Shown here piece after piece: positions 7,073-13,522 of a stretch of DNA of 17,230 nt. This stretch comes from Bacteroidota bacterium (GTDB taxonomy: Bacteria; Bacteroidota; Bacteroidia; Flavobacteriales_D; Crocinitomicaceae). The translations under genes and the position numbers were made by a program. Within the stretch, counting starts at the first letter, position 1. Each line of letters opens with the position of its first letter. The notes under the pieces were generated by a model. It ran no database searches. It worked only from the letters and a program-made list of their open reading frames with translations, and was not told the DNA's origin. The stretch is from NCBI GenBank assembly GCA_024280195.1, contig JAJRQP010000277.1:1-17230 (forward strand), given 5' to 3'.

Positions 7073-7122
7073 AAGGGAGAATATGAATTAAGGCTTCCTC
7101 CTCCGATATTCTTAATTCCCTT
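7073..7122 (-). promoter_or_regulatory. Candidate structured leader of rpsD with two competing pairings
   Basis: The 87-bp spacer before rpsD can fold in two ways. Fold A pairs GAATTAAG (7085-7092) with CTTAATTC (7111-7118), a perfect 8-bp stem. Fold B pairs AAGGGA (7073-7078) with TCCCTT (7117-7122) and GAATAT (7079-7084) with ATATTC (7106-7111). They share bases, so only one can form at a time. Both leave a purine-rich run in the loop; on the RNA it reads CGGAGGAGGAAG (7105-7094), which is Shine-Dalgarno-like but has no start codon at a suitable distance. Autoregulation by S4 is a reasonable guess, not shown. Confidence 0.45.
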
Positions 7123-7144
7123 ATGTTATTATTTACTATACTTA

Positions 7145-7531
7145 TTAAACTCTTCTTCTTTTCGGAGGACGACATCCGTTATGTGGCATTGGAGTAACAT
7201 CAACAATTTCTGTCACTTCAATTCCTGCATTATGTAGTGATCTGATAGCAGATTCACGACCTTGTCCAGGTCCTTTTACATATACTTTAACTTTACGTAG
7301 TCCGAAGTCATGTGCTTCTTTTGCAGCATCTTCCGCAGCAACTTGTGCAGCGTAAGGTGTGTTCTTTTTAGAACCTCTGAAACCCATTTTCCCAGCTGAG
7401 GACCAAGATATAACTTGTCCTGAGTTGTTAGTCAATGAAATAATGACATTGTTAAAGGTAGCTTGAATATGCGCTTGTCCCAATGCATCTACTTTGACTT
7501 TTTTCTTCTTCTTTTGATTCGATTTTGCCAT
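7145..7531 (-). CDS. rpsK: 30S ribosomal protein S11
   Basis: S11 sits on the platform of the small subunit, near the E-site and the mRNA exit, close to the anti-Shine-Dalgarno end of 16S rRNA. The 128 residues match the family length. After a lysine-rich N-terminus (MAKSNQKKKKKVKV) come the conserved blocks HIQATFNNVIISLTN (20-34), KGPGQGRESAIRSL (86-99) and the C-terminal signature DVTPMPHNGCRPPKRRRV. It is flanked by two unusually long, structured spacers: a 15-bp hairpin on the rpsM side and the rpsD leader on the other. The start is preceded by GCTAATAGA with no ribosome-binding consensus. Confidence 0.98.
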   Translation of the reverse strand: MAKSNQKKKKKVKVDALGQAHIQATFNNVIISLTNNSGQVISWSSAGKMGFRGSKKNTPYAAQVAAEDAAKEAHDFGLRKVKVYVKGPGQGRESAIRSLHNAGIEVTEIVDVTPMPHNGCRPPKRRRV

Positions 7532-7580
7532 TCTATTAGCTTTTTTATTTGTTCTTTAATCGTCCTAAAATAAATTAAGA

Positions 7581-7614
7581 GATTACAAGGAATGAAGAAT
7601 CATTCCTTGTAATC
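7581..7614 (-). promoter_or_regulatory. Perfect 15-bp hairpin between rpsM and rpsK
   Basis: GATTACAAGGAATGA (7581-7595) is exactly complementary to TCATTCCTTGTAATC (7600-7614) across a 4-nt loop. A single-base bulge then allows three more pairs (7578-7580 with 7616-7618). It lies 8 bp after the rpsM stop codon and about 49 bp before the rpsK start. No run of T follows on either strand (AT-mixed sequence), so it is not a standard intrinsic terminator. An RNase III-type processing site, a stability element or a partial attenuator would fit; the function is inference. Confidence 0.6.
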
Positions 7615-7622
7615 ATCTCAAA

Positions 7623-7988
7623 TTACTTCTTCTTATTAGCTACTGTTTTTCTTCTACCTTTTCTAGTACGAGAATTGTTTTTAGTTCTCTGTCCTCTTAA
7701 AGGCAAACCTGATCTATGACGAATCCCTCTAGTACATCCAATATCCATCAAACGTTTGATGTTTAATTGAACTTCAGAACGTAATGCTCCTTCTACTTTG
7801 ATATCGTTCATTTCTGTACGGATAGCTGAAAGTTGATCATCTGACCAATCTTGAACTTTCACACTATGGTCAATTTTTGTTTTGTCCAAAATTTGTTTAG
7901 CTCTACTTCTTCCAATTCCGTAGATGTAAGTCAATCCGATTACACCTCTTTTGTTTTTTGGTAAATCAATACCTGCAATACGTGCCAT
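7623..7988 (-). CDS. rpsM: 30S ribosomal protein S13
   Basis: S13 is in the head of the small subunit, forms intersubunit bridges with 23S rRNA and L5, and its tail contacts the P-site tRNA. The 121 residues start MARIAGIDLPKNKRGVIGLT and include the helix-two-turn-helix segment YIYGIGRSRAKQIL (22-35). The basic C-terminus contains the signature RHRSGLPLRGQRTKNNSRTR (91-110) and ends KTVANKKK. It follows rpmJ by 11 bp and is the first gene of the alpha segment. In E. coli the S4 control site lies before rpsM, but here the spacer is too short for it. Confidence 0.98.
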   Translation of the reverse strand: MARIAGIDLPKNKRGVIGLTYIYGIGRSRAKQILDKTKIDHSVKVQDWSDDQLSAIRTEMNDIKVEGALRSEVQLNIKRLMDIGCTRGIRHRSGLPLRGQRTKNNSRTRKGRRKTVANKKK

Positions 7989-7999
7989 ATTATTCTATT

Positions 8000-8116
8000 T
8001 TACCCTTGTCTTTGTTTAAACTTAGGATTCTTTTTGTTAATAACATAAACCCTTCCCTTTCTCTTAACGATCTTGCAATCTACCGATCGTTTTTTTACTG
8101 ATGCTCTTACTTTCAT
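8000..8116 (-). CDS. rpmJ: 50S ribosomal protein L36, zinc-free form
   Basis: I found this 38-residue gene by translating the gap between infA and rpsM. It reads MKVRASVKKRSVDCKIVKRK, then GRVYVINKKNPKFKQRQG. L36 helps fold domain structure of 23S rRNA. Canonical L36 binds zinc through three Cys and one His; here only C14 remains, the others being replaced (S11, N27 and a Lys/Pro-rich segment in place of the His). It is therefore a zinc-independent type. The KVRASVK start and the KQRQG end are diagnostic. Order infA-rpmJ-rpsM is the usual one. Confidence 0.96.
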   Translation of the reverse strand: MKVRASVKKRSVDCKIVKRKGRVYVINKKNPKFKQRQG

Positions 8117-8151
8117 CTTTTATAAAATTTACACTTCCGAAGAAGTTACAA

Positions 8152-8370
8152 TTATTTGTATCTAAATGTTATACGCCCTTTTGTTAAATCGTAAGGCGAC
8201 ATTTCTACTTTCACTTTATCTCCTGGTAGAATTTTAATGTAATACATTCTCATTTTCCCAGATATGTGTGCAGTAATTACGTGACCGTTATCTAATTCAA
8301 CGCGGAACATTGCGTTAGATAATGCTTCGATGATTACTCCATCTTGTTCTATTGATGCTTGTTTTGCCAT
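8152..8370 (-). CDS. infA: Translation initiation factor IF-1
   Basis: IF-1 is a single OB-fold protein that blocks the A site during initiation and assists IF-2 and IF-3. All 72 residues fit the family: MAKQASIEQDGVIIEALSNA, MFRVELDNGHVITAHISGKM (21-40), RMYYIKILPGDKVKVEMSPY (41-60), DLTKGRITFRYK. It begins 2 bp after the secY stop. The AGGA upstream of the ATG comes from the last codons of secY and is probably coincidental. The methionine aminopeptidase gene (map) that many bacteria have between secY and infA is absent. Confidence 0.98.
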   Translation of the reverse strand: MAKQASIEQDGVIIEALSNAMFRVELDNGHVITAHISGKMRMYYIKILPGDKVKVEMSPYDLTKGRITFRYK

Positions 8371-8372
8371 AA

Positions 8373-9707
8373 TTACATTCCTGAAGTTTCGTTTTGAGTT
8401 CTTCTACCTTGAATTCTTGTACCTTCCATTAAACTATCCATGTGACGATTTAACAAATAAGATTCAACTTGTTGAAGTGTGTCCAATACAACACCCACCA
8501 TAATTAATAGAGATGTACCTCCAAAGAACATTGCAAATGCATCATTAACTCCTGCGATTTTTGCAATTGCTGGAATGATAGCAATGAATGCTAAGAAAAT
8601 AGATCCTGGCAATGTAATTCTAGAAACTAAAGAATCGATATAACCAGCAGTTTCTTCACCTGGACGAATGCCTGGTATAAAACCACCACTTCTTTTCAAT
8701 TCATCAGCAATCTTACGAGGGTTAATCATAATCGCAGTATAGAAATACGTAAAGACAATAATCAATACGAATAATAATGCATTATAACCAAAACCGTAAA
8801 TATCTCCCATATACTTAGCAATAAATCCATCGCCTTGTCCCATCATCATCATTGGTACCGTCATAATTGCTTGCGCAAAGATGATTGGCATTACACCAGA
8901 AGCATTCACCTTAATAGGTAAGTAGTTTCTTGTACCTTGATCTTCAGCAGCTCTTGCACCAACAACACGTTTTGCAGTATTCAGGGGGACTTTACGCACA
9001 CCTTGAACAATTAAAACAGTTCCTAACACAACGACCATGAAGACGAAGATTTCAACAACAATTTTGATTAAGTTACCAGATTCAACAGCGAATCCAAATT
9101 CAGCCATAAAGGCTTCAGGAAGTCTCGCTAAGATACCCACTGTGATTAAAAGAGAAATACCATTACCGATACCTTTATCTGTAATTCTTTCTCCTAACCA
9201 AACAGCAAACATTGCTCCTGCCACTAATACAATGATAGACTGAGCCCACCATAAGGTACCAGCATCAACTGGAAGTGCACCTTTACTTTCGACGTAAAGT
9301 CCAAGGTAACTAGGTGCTTGTAATGCACAAATAACAATCGTTAAGATACGCGTAAAATTATTGATACGCTTTCTTCCCGACTCTCCTTCATTTTGCATCT
9401 TTTGAACTGCTGGAACAGCCATTCCTAGAAGTTGCATGATAATCGAAGCACTAATGTATGGCATAATACCTAATGCCATAATTGAAGCGTTCGAGAACCC
9501 ACCTCCTGAGAACAGTGAAAGTAGTGTCTCTAACATATTCTGACCTCCATTCTCTTGCGCAGCAGCTAGTGCGGTGTAGTTTACACCTGGCAAAATTACG
9601 AAAGATCCGATACGATAAATTAGAATAAGAAAGAGTGTCAATAAGATTCTCTTTCTTAATTCTTCTACCTTCCAGATATTCTTTAAGTTATTAATTAGTT
9701 TTTTCAT
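8373..9707 (-). CDS. secY: Protein translocase channel subunit SecY
   Basis: SecY is the inner-membrane pore of the Sec system, partnered with SecE and SecG, for exporting or inserting proteins. It is 444 residues. Ten hydrophobic segments can be read, including ILLTLFLILIYRIGSFVILP (21-40, TM1), SIIVLVAGAMFAVWLGE (157-173), IKIVVEIFVFMVVVLGTVLI (214-233), LLFVLIIVFTYFYTAIMI (311-328) and SLLIMVGVVLDTLQQ (399-413, TM10). The plug-region loop and the cytosolic loop GIRPGEET (346-353) are in place. The start MKKLINNLKNIWKVEELRKR is the normal cytosolic N-terminus. It lies 26 bp after rplO, as in most spc operons. The signal-peptide proteins at the left end of this window would depend on it. Confidence 0.98.
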   Translation of the reverse strand: MKKLINNLKNIWKVEELRKRILLTLFLILIYRIGSFVILPGVNYTALAAAQENGGQNMLETLLSLFSGGGFSNASIMALGIMPYISASIIMQLLGMAVPAVQKMQNEGESGRKRINNFTRILTIVICALQAPSYLGLYVESKGALPVDAGTLWWAQSIIVLVAGAMFAVWLGERITDKGIGNGISLLITVGILARLPEAFMAEFGFAVESGNLIKIVVEIFVFMVVVLGTVLIVQGVRKVPLNTAKRVVGARAAEDQGTRNYLPIKVNASGVMPIIFAQAIMTVPMMMMGQGDGFIAKYMGDIYGFGYNALLFVLIIVFTYFYTAIMINPRKIADELKRSGGFIPGIRPGEETAGYIDSLVSRITLPGSIFLAFIAIIPAIAKIAGVNDAFAMFFGGTSLLIMVGVVLDTLQQVESYLLNRHMDSLMEGTRIQGRRTQNETSGM

Positions 9708-9733
9708 CTATATTAAAATGTTGGCAAAGATAG

Positions 9734-10180
9734 TTAGATTTCTGAACAATTCCCACCTTGTCCTTCAATTGCTTCTTTTGCAGTTGAAGAAAACTTGTGA
9801 GCAGTCACATTAATCTTTGTCTTCAATTCACCTCTACCCAATACTTTAACTAATTCATTTCTAGACACTAATCCATTTTCTTGAAGGATTTCTGGTGTAA
9901 TTTCTTTCACCTTTTTTCTTTCAATTAATGATTGAATAATATCTAAATTAATTGCTTTATACTCAACTCTGTTGATATTCTTAAAACCAAATTTAGGAAC
10001 TCTTCTTTGAAGTGGCATTTGTCCACCTTCAAATCCGATTTTTCTTGAATAACCTGATCTTGATTTTGCTCCTTTATGTCCTCTAGTAGAAGTACCACCG
10101 CGTCCTGATCCTTGACCACGCGCAATTCTCTTTCTATTTTTAGTAGAACCTTTTGCTGGAGTTAAATTATGTAAATTCAT
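9734..10180 (-). CDS. rplO: 50S ribosomal protein L15
   Basis: L15 is a late-assembly large-subunit protein with a long Gly/Arg-rich N-terminal arm that threads into 23S rRNA. The 148 residues show this arm (RIARGQGSGRGGTSTRGHKG, 18-37), then GFEGGQMPLQRRVPKFGFKN (49-68), and a globular C-terminal domain (about 75-148). It begins 20 bp after rpmD. It has the standard family length. Confidence 0.98.
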   Translation of the reverse strand: MNLHNLTPAKGSTKNRKRIARGQGSGRGGTSTRGHKGAKSRSGYSRKIGFEGGQMPLQRRVPKFGFKNINRVEYKAINLDIIQSLIERKKVKEITPEILQENGLVSRNELVKVLGRGELKTKINVTAHKFSSTAKEAIEGQGGNCSEI

Positions 10181-10200
10181 CTGTTTAATGTTTTTAAAGT

Positions 10201-10377
10201 TTAGTCAACTACTTCTACTAAGTGTTGAACCTTCTTAACCATTCCTAGGATTTGTGGAGTTGCTTCTTTTTCAATTACTTGATTCAACTTCTTTAATCCT
10301 AGTGCCTTAATCGTAGCTTTCTGTCTAGCAGGACGATTAATAGCGCTTCTTACTTGCTTAATTTTTATTTTCGCCAT
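10201..10377 (-). CDS. rpmD: 50S ribosomal protein L30
   Basis: I found this short gene by translating the gap between rpsE and rplO. It is 58 residues: MAKIKIKQVRSAINRPARQK, ATIKALGLKKLNQVIEKEAT, then PQILGMVKKVQHLVEVVD. The patterns IKQVRSAINR, GLKKLN and the GMVKKVQHLV C-terminus are typical of bacterial L30, a small large-subunit protein with a beta-alpha fold. Position between rpsE and rplO is the usual one. The gene is 10 bp after rpsE and 20 bp before rplO. Confidence 0.97.
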   Translation of the reverse strand: MAKIKIKQVRSAINRPARQKATIKALGLKKLNQVIEKEATPQILGMVKKVQHLVEVVD

Positions 10378-10387
10378 GTCGCTCTAT

Positions 10388-10903
10388 TTAACCGTTAAAT
10401 ACTTTATCAAGGTCTACTCCTCTTTGTCTAGCAACCTGTACAGCATCTCTCATTTGAGAAAGTGCATCGATTGTTGCTTTAACAACGTTGTGAGGGTTAG
10501 ATGATCCTTGTGATTTTGCTAAGACATTATGTACACCAACGCTTTCCAATACTGCACGCATCGCACCACCGGCGATAACCCCAGTACCTTCAGATGCTGG
10601 ACGCAATAAAACTCTTGCACCACTGAATTTACCTTTTTGAATATGAGGAACTGTTCCGTGAAGAATAGGAACTCTAATTAAGTTCTTCTTCGCGTCATCA
10701 ATTCCTTTAGAAATTGCTTCTACAACTTCTTTTGCTTTTCCTAAACCATGACCAACGATACCGTTTTCATCACCCACAACAACTATTGCTGAGAAACTAA
10801 ACGTACGTCCACCTTTTGTAACTTTCGTTACACGGTTTATGGCTACCAGCTTATCTTTAAGCTCGATATCCGCAGATTTTACTCTTTGTTCAACTTTTGC
10901 CAT
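10388..10903 (-). CDS. rpsE: 30S ribosomal protein S5
   Basis: S5 lies at the mRNA entry channel and influences decoding accuracy; mutations in its loop give ram or spectinomycin-resistant phenotypes in other bacteria. The 171 residues have the N-terminal dsRNA-binding-like domain with the S5 signature (TKGGRTFSFSAIVVVGDENG, 29-48, then GLGKAKEVVEA), and the C-terminal domain with VIAGGAMRAVLESVGVHNVL. It starts 2 bp after the rplR stop, so translational coupling is likely. Length is close to E. coli S5. Confidence 0.98.
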   Translation of the reverse strand: MAKVEQRVKSADIELKDKLVAINRVTKVTKGGRTFSFSAIVVVGDENGIVGHGLGKAKEVVEAISKGIDDAKKNLIRVPILHGTVPHIQKGKFSGARVLLRPASEGTGVIAGGAMRAVLESVGVHNVLAKSQGSSNPHNVVKATIDALSQMRDAVQVARQRGVDLDKVFNG

Positions 10904-10905
10904 TA

Positions 10906-11256
10906 TTATAATTTTAGTCCGCCTTCTCTTGCTGAGTCAGCTAGTGATTTAACTCTACCGTGGTATAAATAACCGTTTCTATCAAAGACAACAGTTTCTA
11001 TTCCGGCTTTTTTTGCCAAGTCTGCAACTTGTTTTCCAACTGCTGCAGCTTGTTCTACTTTATTTCCTTTTGCAATTTTACTGTTATACGATGACGCTGA
11101 AACTAGTGTTTTCCCTGTCGAATCGTCAATAATTTGCGCGTAAATCTGTTTGTTACTTCTGAACACAGATAAACGAGGCATCGCAGAAGTACCAGTAATT
11201 TTCTTTCTGATTCTTCTTTTGATTTTTGCTCTTCTATTTACTTTACTAAATGCCAT
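10906..11256 (-). CDS. rplR: 50S ribosomal protein L18
   Basis: L18 binds 5S rRNA together with L5 and L25 in the central protuberance. The 116 residues begin with the usual basic tail (MAFSKVNRRAKIKRRIRKKI) and continue with PRLSVFRSNKQIYAQIIDD (27-45), LVSASS (51-56) and FDRNGYLYHGRVKSLADSAR (91-110), the family's C-terminal signature. It is followed after only 2 bp by rpsE. Confidence 0.98.
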   Translation of the reverse strand: MAFSKVNRRAKIKRRIRKKITGTSAMPRLSVFRSNKQIYAQIIDDSTGKTLVSASSYNSKIAKGNKVEQAAAVGKQVADLAKKAGIETVVFDRNGYLYHGRVKSLADSAREGGLKL

Positions 11257-11282
11257 AACTTAAATTAATGATATCTACTTAA

Positions 11283-11834
11283 TTATTTCGCTGCTGTTTT
11301 ACCAGCTTTTCTTCTGATCTCTTCACCTAAGAATCTTACACCTTTACCTTTATATGGTTCTGGTTTACGGAGGGAACGAATTTTGGCAGCGACTTGACCA
11401 ACTAATTGTTTATCGTGAGATTCCAGTGTAATCACTGGTGCCTTACCTTTAGCTGATTCTGCAGTTACCTTAACTTCTTTTGCAATTTCCATAACGAAAG
11501 GGTGTGAATAACCTAAAGACAAATCTAATTTTTGACCATTAGCACTTGCTCTGTATCCAACTCCAACTACTTCTAATTGCAATTTGTACCCTTCCGAGAC
11601 TCCAACAATCATATTTTGAACTAGCGCACGGTATAAACCATGTTTTGCTCTATGATCAGGTGTATCTGATTCGCGGGTGAAAGTTATTGTACCGTCTTCT
11701 ATAGACATTGTAACACAAGAATCCATTTCTTGAGTTAACTCGCCTTTAGAACCCTTCACAGTAACTACGTTACCGTCAACTTTCACTTCAACTCCACTCG
11801 GGATTGTTACTGGGGATTTACCTATCCTTGACAT
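11283..11834 (-). CDS. rplF: 50S ribosomal protein L6
   Basis: L6 sits at the base of the L7/L12 stalk near the sarcin-ricin loop and the factor-binding site. The 183 residues fit two repeated L6 domains: MSRIGKSPVTIPSGVEVKVD opens the first, and the second includes LEVVGVGYRASANGQKLDLS (87-106), the L6 signature PEPYKGKGVR (158-167) and LGEEIRRKAGK (169-179). It begins 26 bp after rplR in map order and follows rpsH by 16 bp in transcription order. Confidence 0.98.
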   Translation of the reverse strand: MSRIGKSPVTIPSGVEVKVDGNVVTVKGSKGELTQEMDSCVTMSIEDGTITFTRESDTPDHRAKHGLYRALVQNMIVGVSEGYKLQLEVVGVGYRASANGQKLDLSLGYSHPFVMEIAKEVKVTAESAKGKAPVITLESHDKQLVGQVAAKIRSLRKPEPYKGKGVRFLGEEIRRKAGKTAAK

Positions 11835-11850
11835 TTCTGTAAAAATTTAA

Positions 11851-12249
11851 TTAATATACGAAAGCGAGAACTTCTCCACCTACGTTTTCTCTTTTTGCTT
11901 GTTTTCCTGTGATAACACCTTTGTTTGTAGAAACAATCGCTATACCAAGTCCATTCAATACACGTGGCATCTCTTGAGAACCGTTGTATTTTCTTAAACC
12001 TGGACGAGAAGCTCTTTCCAATTTAGTAATTGCTGGAACTTTCGTTGATTGATTGTACTTCAAAGCAATCTTAATGTTACCTTGTTTGTCATCCTCGATG
12101 AACTTGTAATCAGTAATGTAACCTTGGTCAAATAAAATTTGAGTCATTGCTTTCTTTACATTAGAAGCTGGAATCTCAACTGTTTTTAACTTAGCTGCAC
12201 TAGCGTTACGAATCCTCGTAAGATAATCCGCTATTGGATCTGTATTCAT
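11851..12249 (-). CDS. rpsH: 30S ribosomal protein S8
   Basis: S8 binds helix 21 of 16S rRNA early in assembly and, in E. coli, represses the spc operon through an mRNA mimic of that site. The 132-residue protein begins MNTDPIADYLTRIRNASAAK, the standard N-terminus, and has the C-terminal signature STNKGVITGKQAK (107-119) followed by ENVGGEVLAFVY. The spacer before it (12250-12321, 72 bp) is the only long one in the spc part. It contains a weak CGAT/ATCG hairpin and the AAATTTTAAATT leader also seen before rplQ; I cannot assign an S8 target in it. Confidence 0.98.
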   Translation of the reverse strand: MNTDPIADYLTRIRNASAAKLKTVEIPASNVKKAMTQILFDQGYITDYKFIEDDKQGNIKIALKYNQSTKVPAITKLERASRPGLRKYNGSQEMPRVLNGLGIAIVSTNKGVITGKQAKRENVGGEVLAFVY

Positions 12250-12321
12250 AATTTAAAATTTTCGGAAGCGGTTTTCATTCTCGATTGCTATCGGAATAAA
12301 CCTACCACCAGTTTATACTAT

Positions 12322-12636
12322 TTACCAACTTGCTTTTCTCACACCTGGGATCTTACCTGCCAATGCCATTTCACGGAATGTTACCCTTGAAATACCGAAT
12401 TGACGCATATATCCTCTAGGACGTCCTGTTAATCCACATCTGTTGTGAACTCTACATTTCGCAGAATTTGCAGGTAACTTTTGGATTGCAATCATTGCAT
12501 CCCATTTCGCTTCTTGCATTTCATCTGAGTCGTCAGTTGATTTTAAAATCTTTGTTAACTCAGCACGCCTTTCAGCATATTGAGCTGCCATTCTTTCTCT
12601 TTTACGCTCACGCGCTTTCATTGATTCTTTTGCCAT
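12322..12636 (-). CDS. rpsN: 30S ribosomal protein S14, zinc-free long form
   Basis: S14 is in the head of the small subunit close to the aminoacyl-tRNA site. The protein has MAKESMKARERKRERMAAQY (1-20) and the conserved end CGLTGRPRGYMRQFGISRVT (67-86), REMALAGKIPGVRKASW. It lacks the paired CxxC motifs of zinc S14; only C61 and C67 occur. At 104 residues it is longer than the 89 residues I recall for most Bacteroidota and is close to E. coli S14 (101). The extra residues lie around 31-55 (LKSTDDSDEMQEAKWDAMIA). The gene starts 4 bp after rplE. Sequence on both sides is normal, so no frameshift is suspected. Confidence 0.97.
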   Translation of the reverse strand: MAKESMKARERKRERMAAQYAERRAELTKILKSTDDSDEMQEAKWDAMIAIQKLPANSAKCRVHNRCGLTGRPRGYMRQFGISRVTFREMALAGKIPGVRKASW

Positions 12637-12640
12637 CTCT

Positions 12641-13192
12641 CTATTTTTTAATAAAAGGGAATCCGAATTCGTCTAATAGAGCTTTACCCTCTTCATCACT
12701 TTTTGCAGTGGTAACGAAAGTAATGTCCATACCCATAATACGACTCACTTTATCAATATCAATTTCTGGAAAGATAATGTGTTCTTTAACACCCATGTTA
12801 AAATTACCTCTACCATCAAAACCTTTAGGATTGATTCCTCTAAAATCTCGTGTTCTTGGAAGTGCAACAGCTAAAAGACGATCTAAGAAATCGTACATAC
12901 GATCTCCTCTAAGCGTTACTTTTGTACCGATTGGCATTCCTTTTCTCAACTTAAAATTAGAGATATCTTTCTTTGATAATGTTGCGATAGCTCTTTGACC
13001 AGTAATGCGAGAAATATCATCTATTGCATTGTCAATCAATTTTTTATCAGCAACAGCATCTCCGATACCTTGGCTAATTACTATTTTTTGAAGTTTTGGT
13101 ACAGACATTACCGTCTTGTATCCAAACTTTTCAGTAAGCGCTGAAATAATTTCAGTGCTATACTTTTCCCTAAGTCTTGGTGTATAACTCAT
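12641..13192 (-). CDS. rplE: 50S ribosomal protein L5
   Basis: L5 binds 5S rRNA and forms part of the central protuberance, contacting S13 across the subunit interface. The 183 residues include VPKLQKIVISQGIGDAVADK (31-50), TGQRAIATLSKKDISNFKLR (69-88), MPIGTKVTLRGDRMYDFLDR (90-109) and the C-terminal end DEFGFPFIKK. It overlaps rplX by one base (TAATG), so the two are probably translationally coupled. Confidence 0.98.
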   Translation of the reverse strand: MSYTPRLREKYSTEIISALTEKFGYKTVMSVPKLQKIVISQGIGDAVADKKLIDNAIDDISRITGQRAIATLSKKDISNFKLRKGMPIGTKVTLRGDRMYDFLDRLLAVALPRTRDFRGINPKGFDGRGNFNMGVKEHIIFPEIDIDKVSRIMGMDITFVTTAKSDEEGKALLDEFGFPFIKK

Positions 13193-13509
13193 TACTTAAT
13201 TTCCTCCCCGGACTTTTTAGAATAACGTACTAATTTACCTTCTTTGTTCTCTTTACGGCAGGTGCGTGAAGCAACTCCGTTGTGAACAACCATAAGGTTA
13301 GAAATGTGAATTCCTGCTTCGGATTCAACAATTCCACCTTGAGGGTCAGCTGCGCTTGGTTTAGTGTGTTTCTTCATTAAGTTAACACCTTCTACCAAAG
13401 CTCTTTGCTTTCTCTTATCGATCGAAAGGATTTTACCTTCTTGACCGTTCGATTCACCTGCTAAAACTTTAACAGTGTCTCCGACTTTAATGTGTAATTT
13501 CTGTTGCAT
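13192..13509 (-). CDS. rplX: 50S ribosomal protein L24
   Basis: L24 is one of the two assembly initiators of the large subunit and lies by the exit tunnel. The 105-residue protein has the KOW motif near the N-terminus (KVGDTVKVLAGESNGQEGKI, 8-27), then ALVEGVNLMKKHTKPSAADP (37-56) and the VHNGVASRTCRKENKEGKLV segment (75-94). Its stop overlaps the rplE start by one base. It begins 13 bp after rplN. Confidence 0.98.
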   Translation of the reverse strand: MQQKLHIKVGDTVKVLAGESNGQEGKILSIDKRKQRALVEGVNLMKKHTKPSAADPQGGIVESEAGIHISNLMVVHNGVASRTCRKENKEGKLVRYSKKSGEEIK

Positions 13510-13522
13510 AACTTCAATTATT

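Noticed and set aside
6933..7175. An 80-residue minus-strand open frame beginning MSSSEKKKSL
   Set aside because: It covers the end of rpsK, the spacer and the start of rpsD in another frame. Its basic C-terminal half is S4 read out of frame.
8117..8151. Hairpin ACTTC-CGAA-GAAGT between rpmJ and infA
   Set aside because: Only 5 bp of stem in a 35-bp spacer, easily due to chance.
12250..12321. S8-binding control site in the rpsN-rpsH spacer
   Set aside because: Only a 4-bp CGAT/ATCG hairpin is visible and no resemblance to the known S8 target could be established.
12468..12998. 176-residue plus-strand open frame
   Set aside because: It is antisense to rpsN and rplE, both certain genes, and its content is what complementing them produces.
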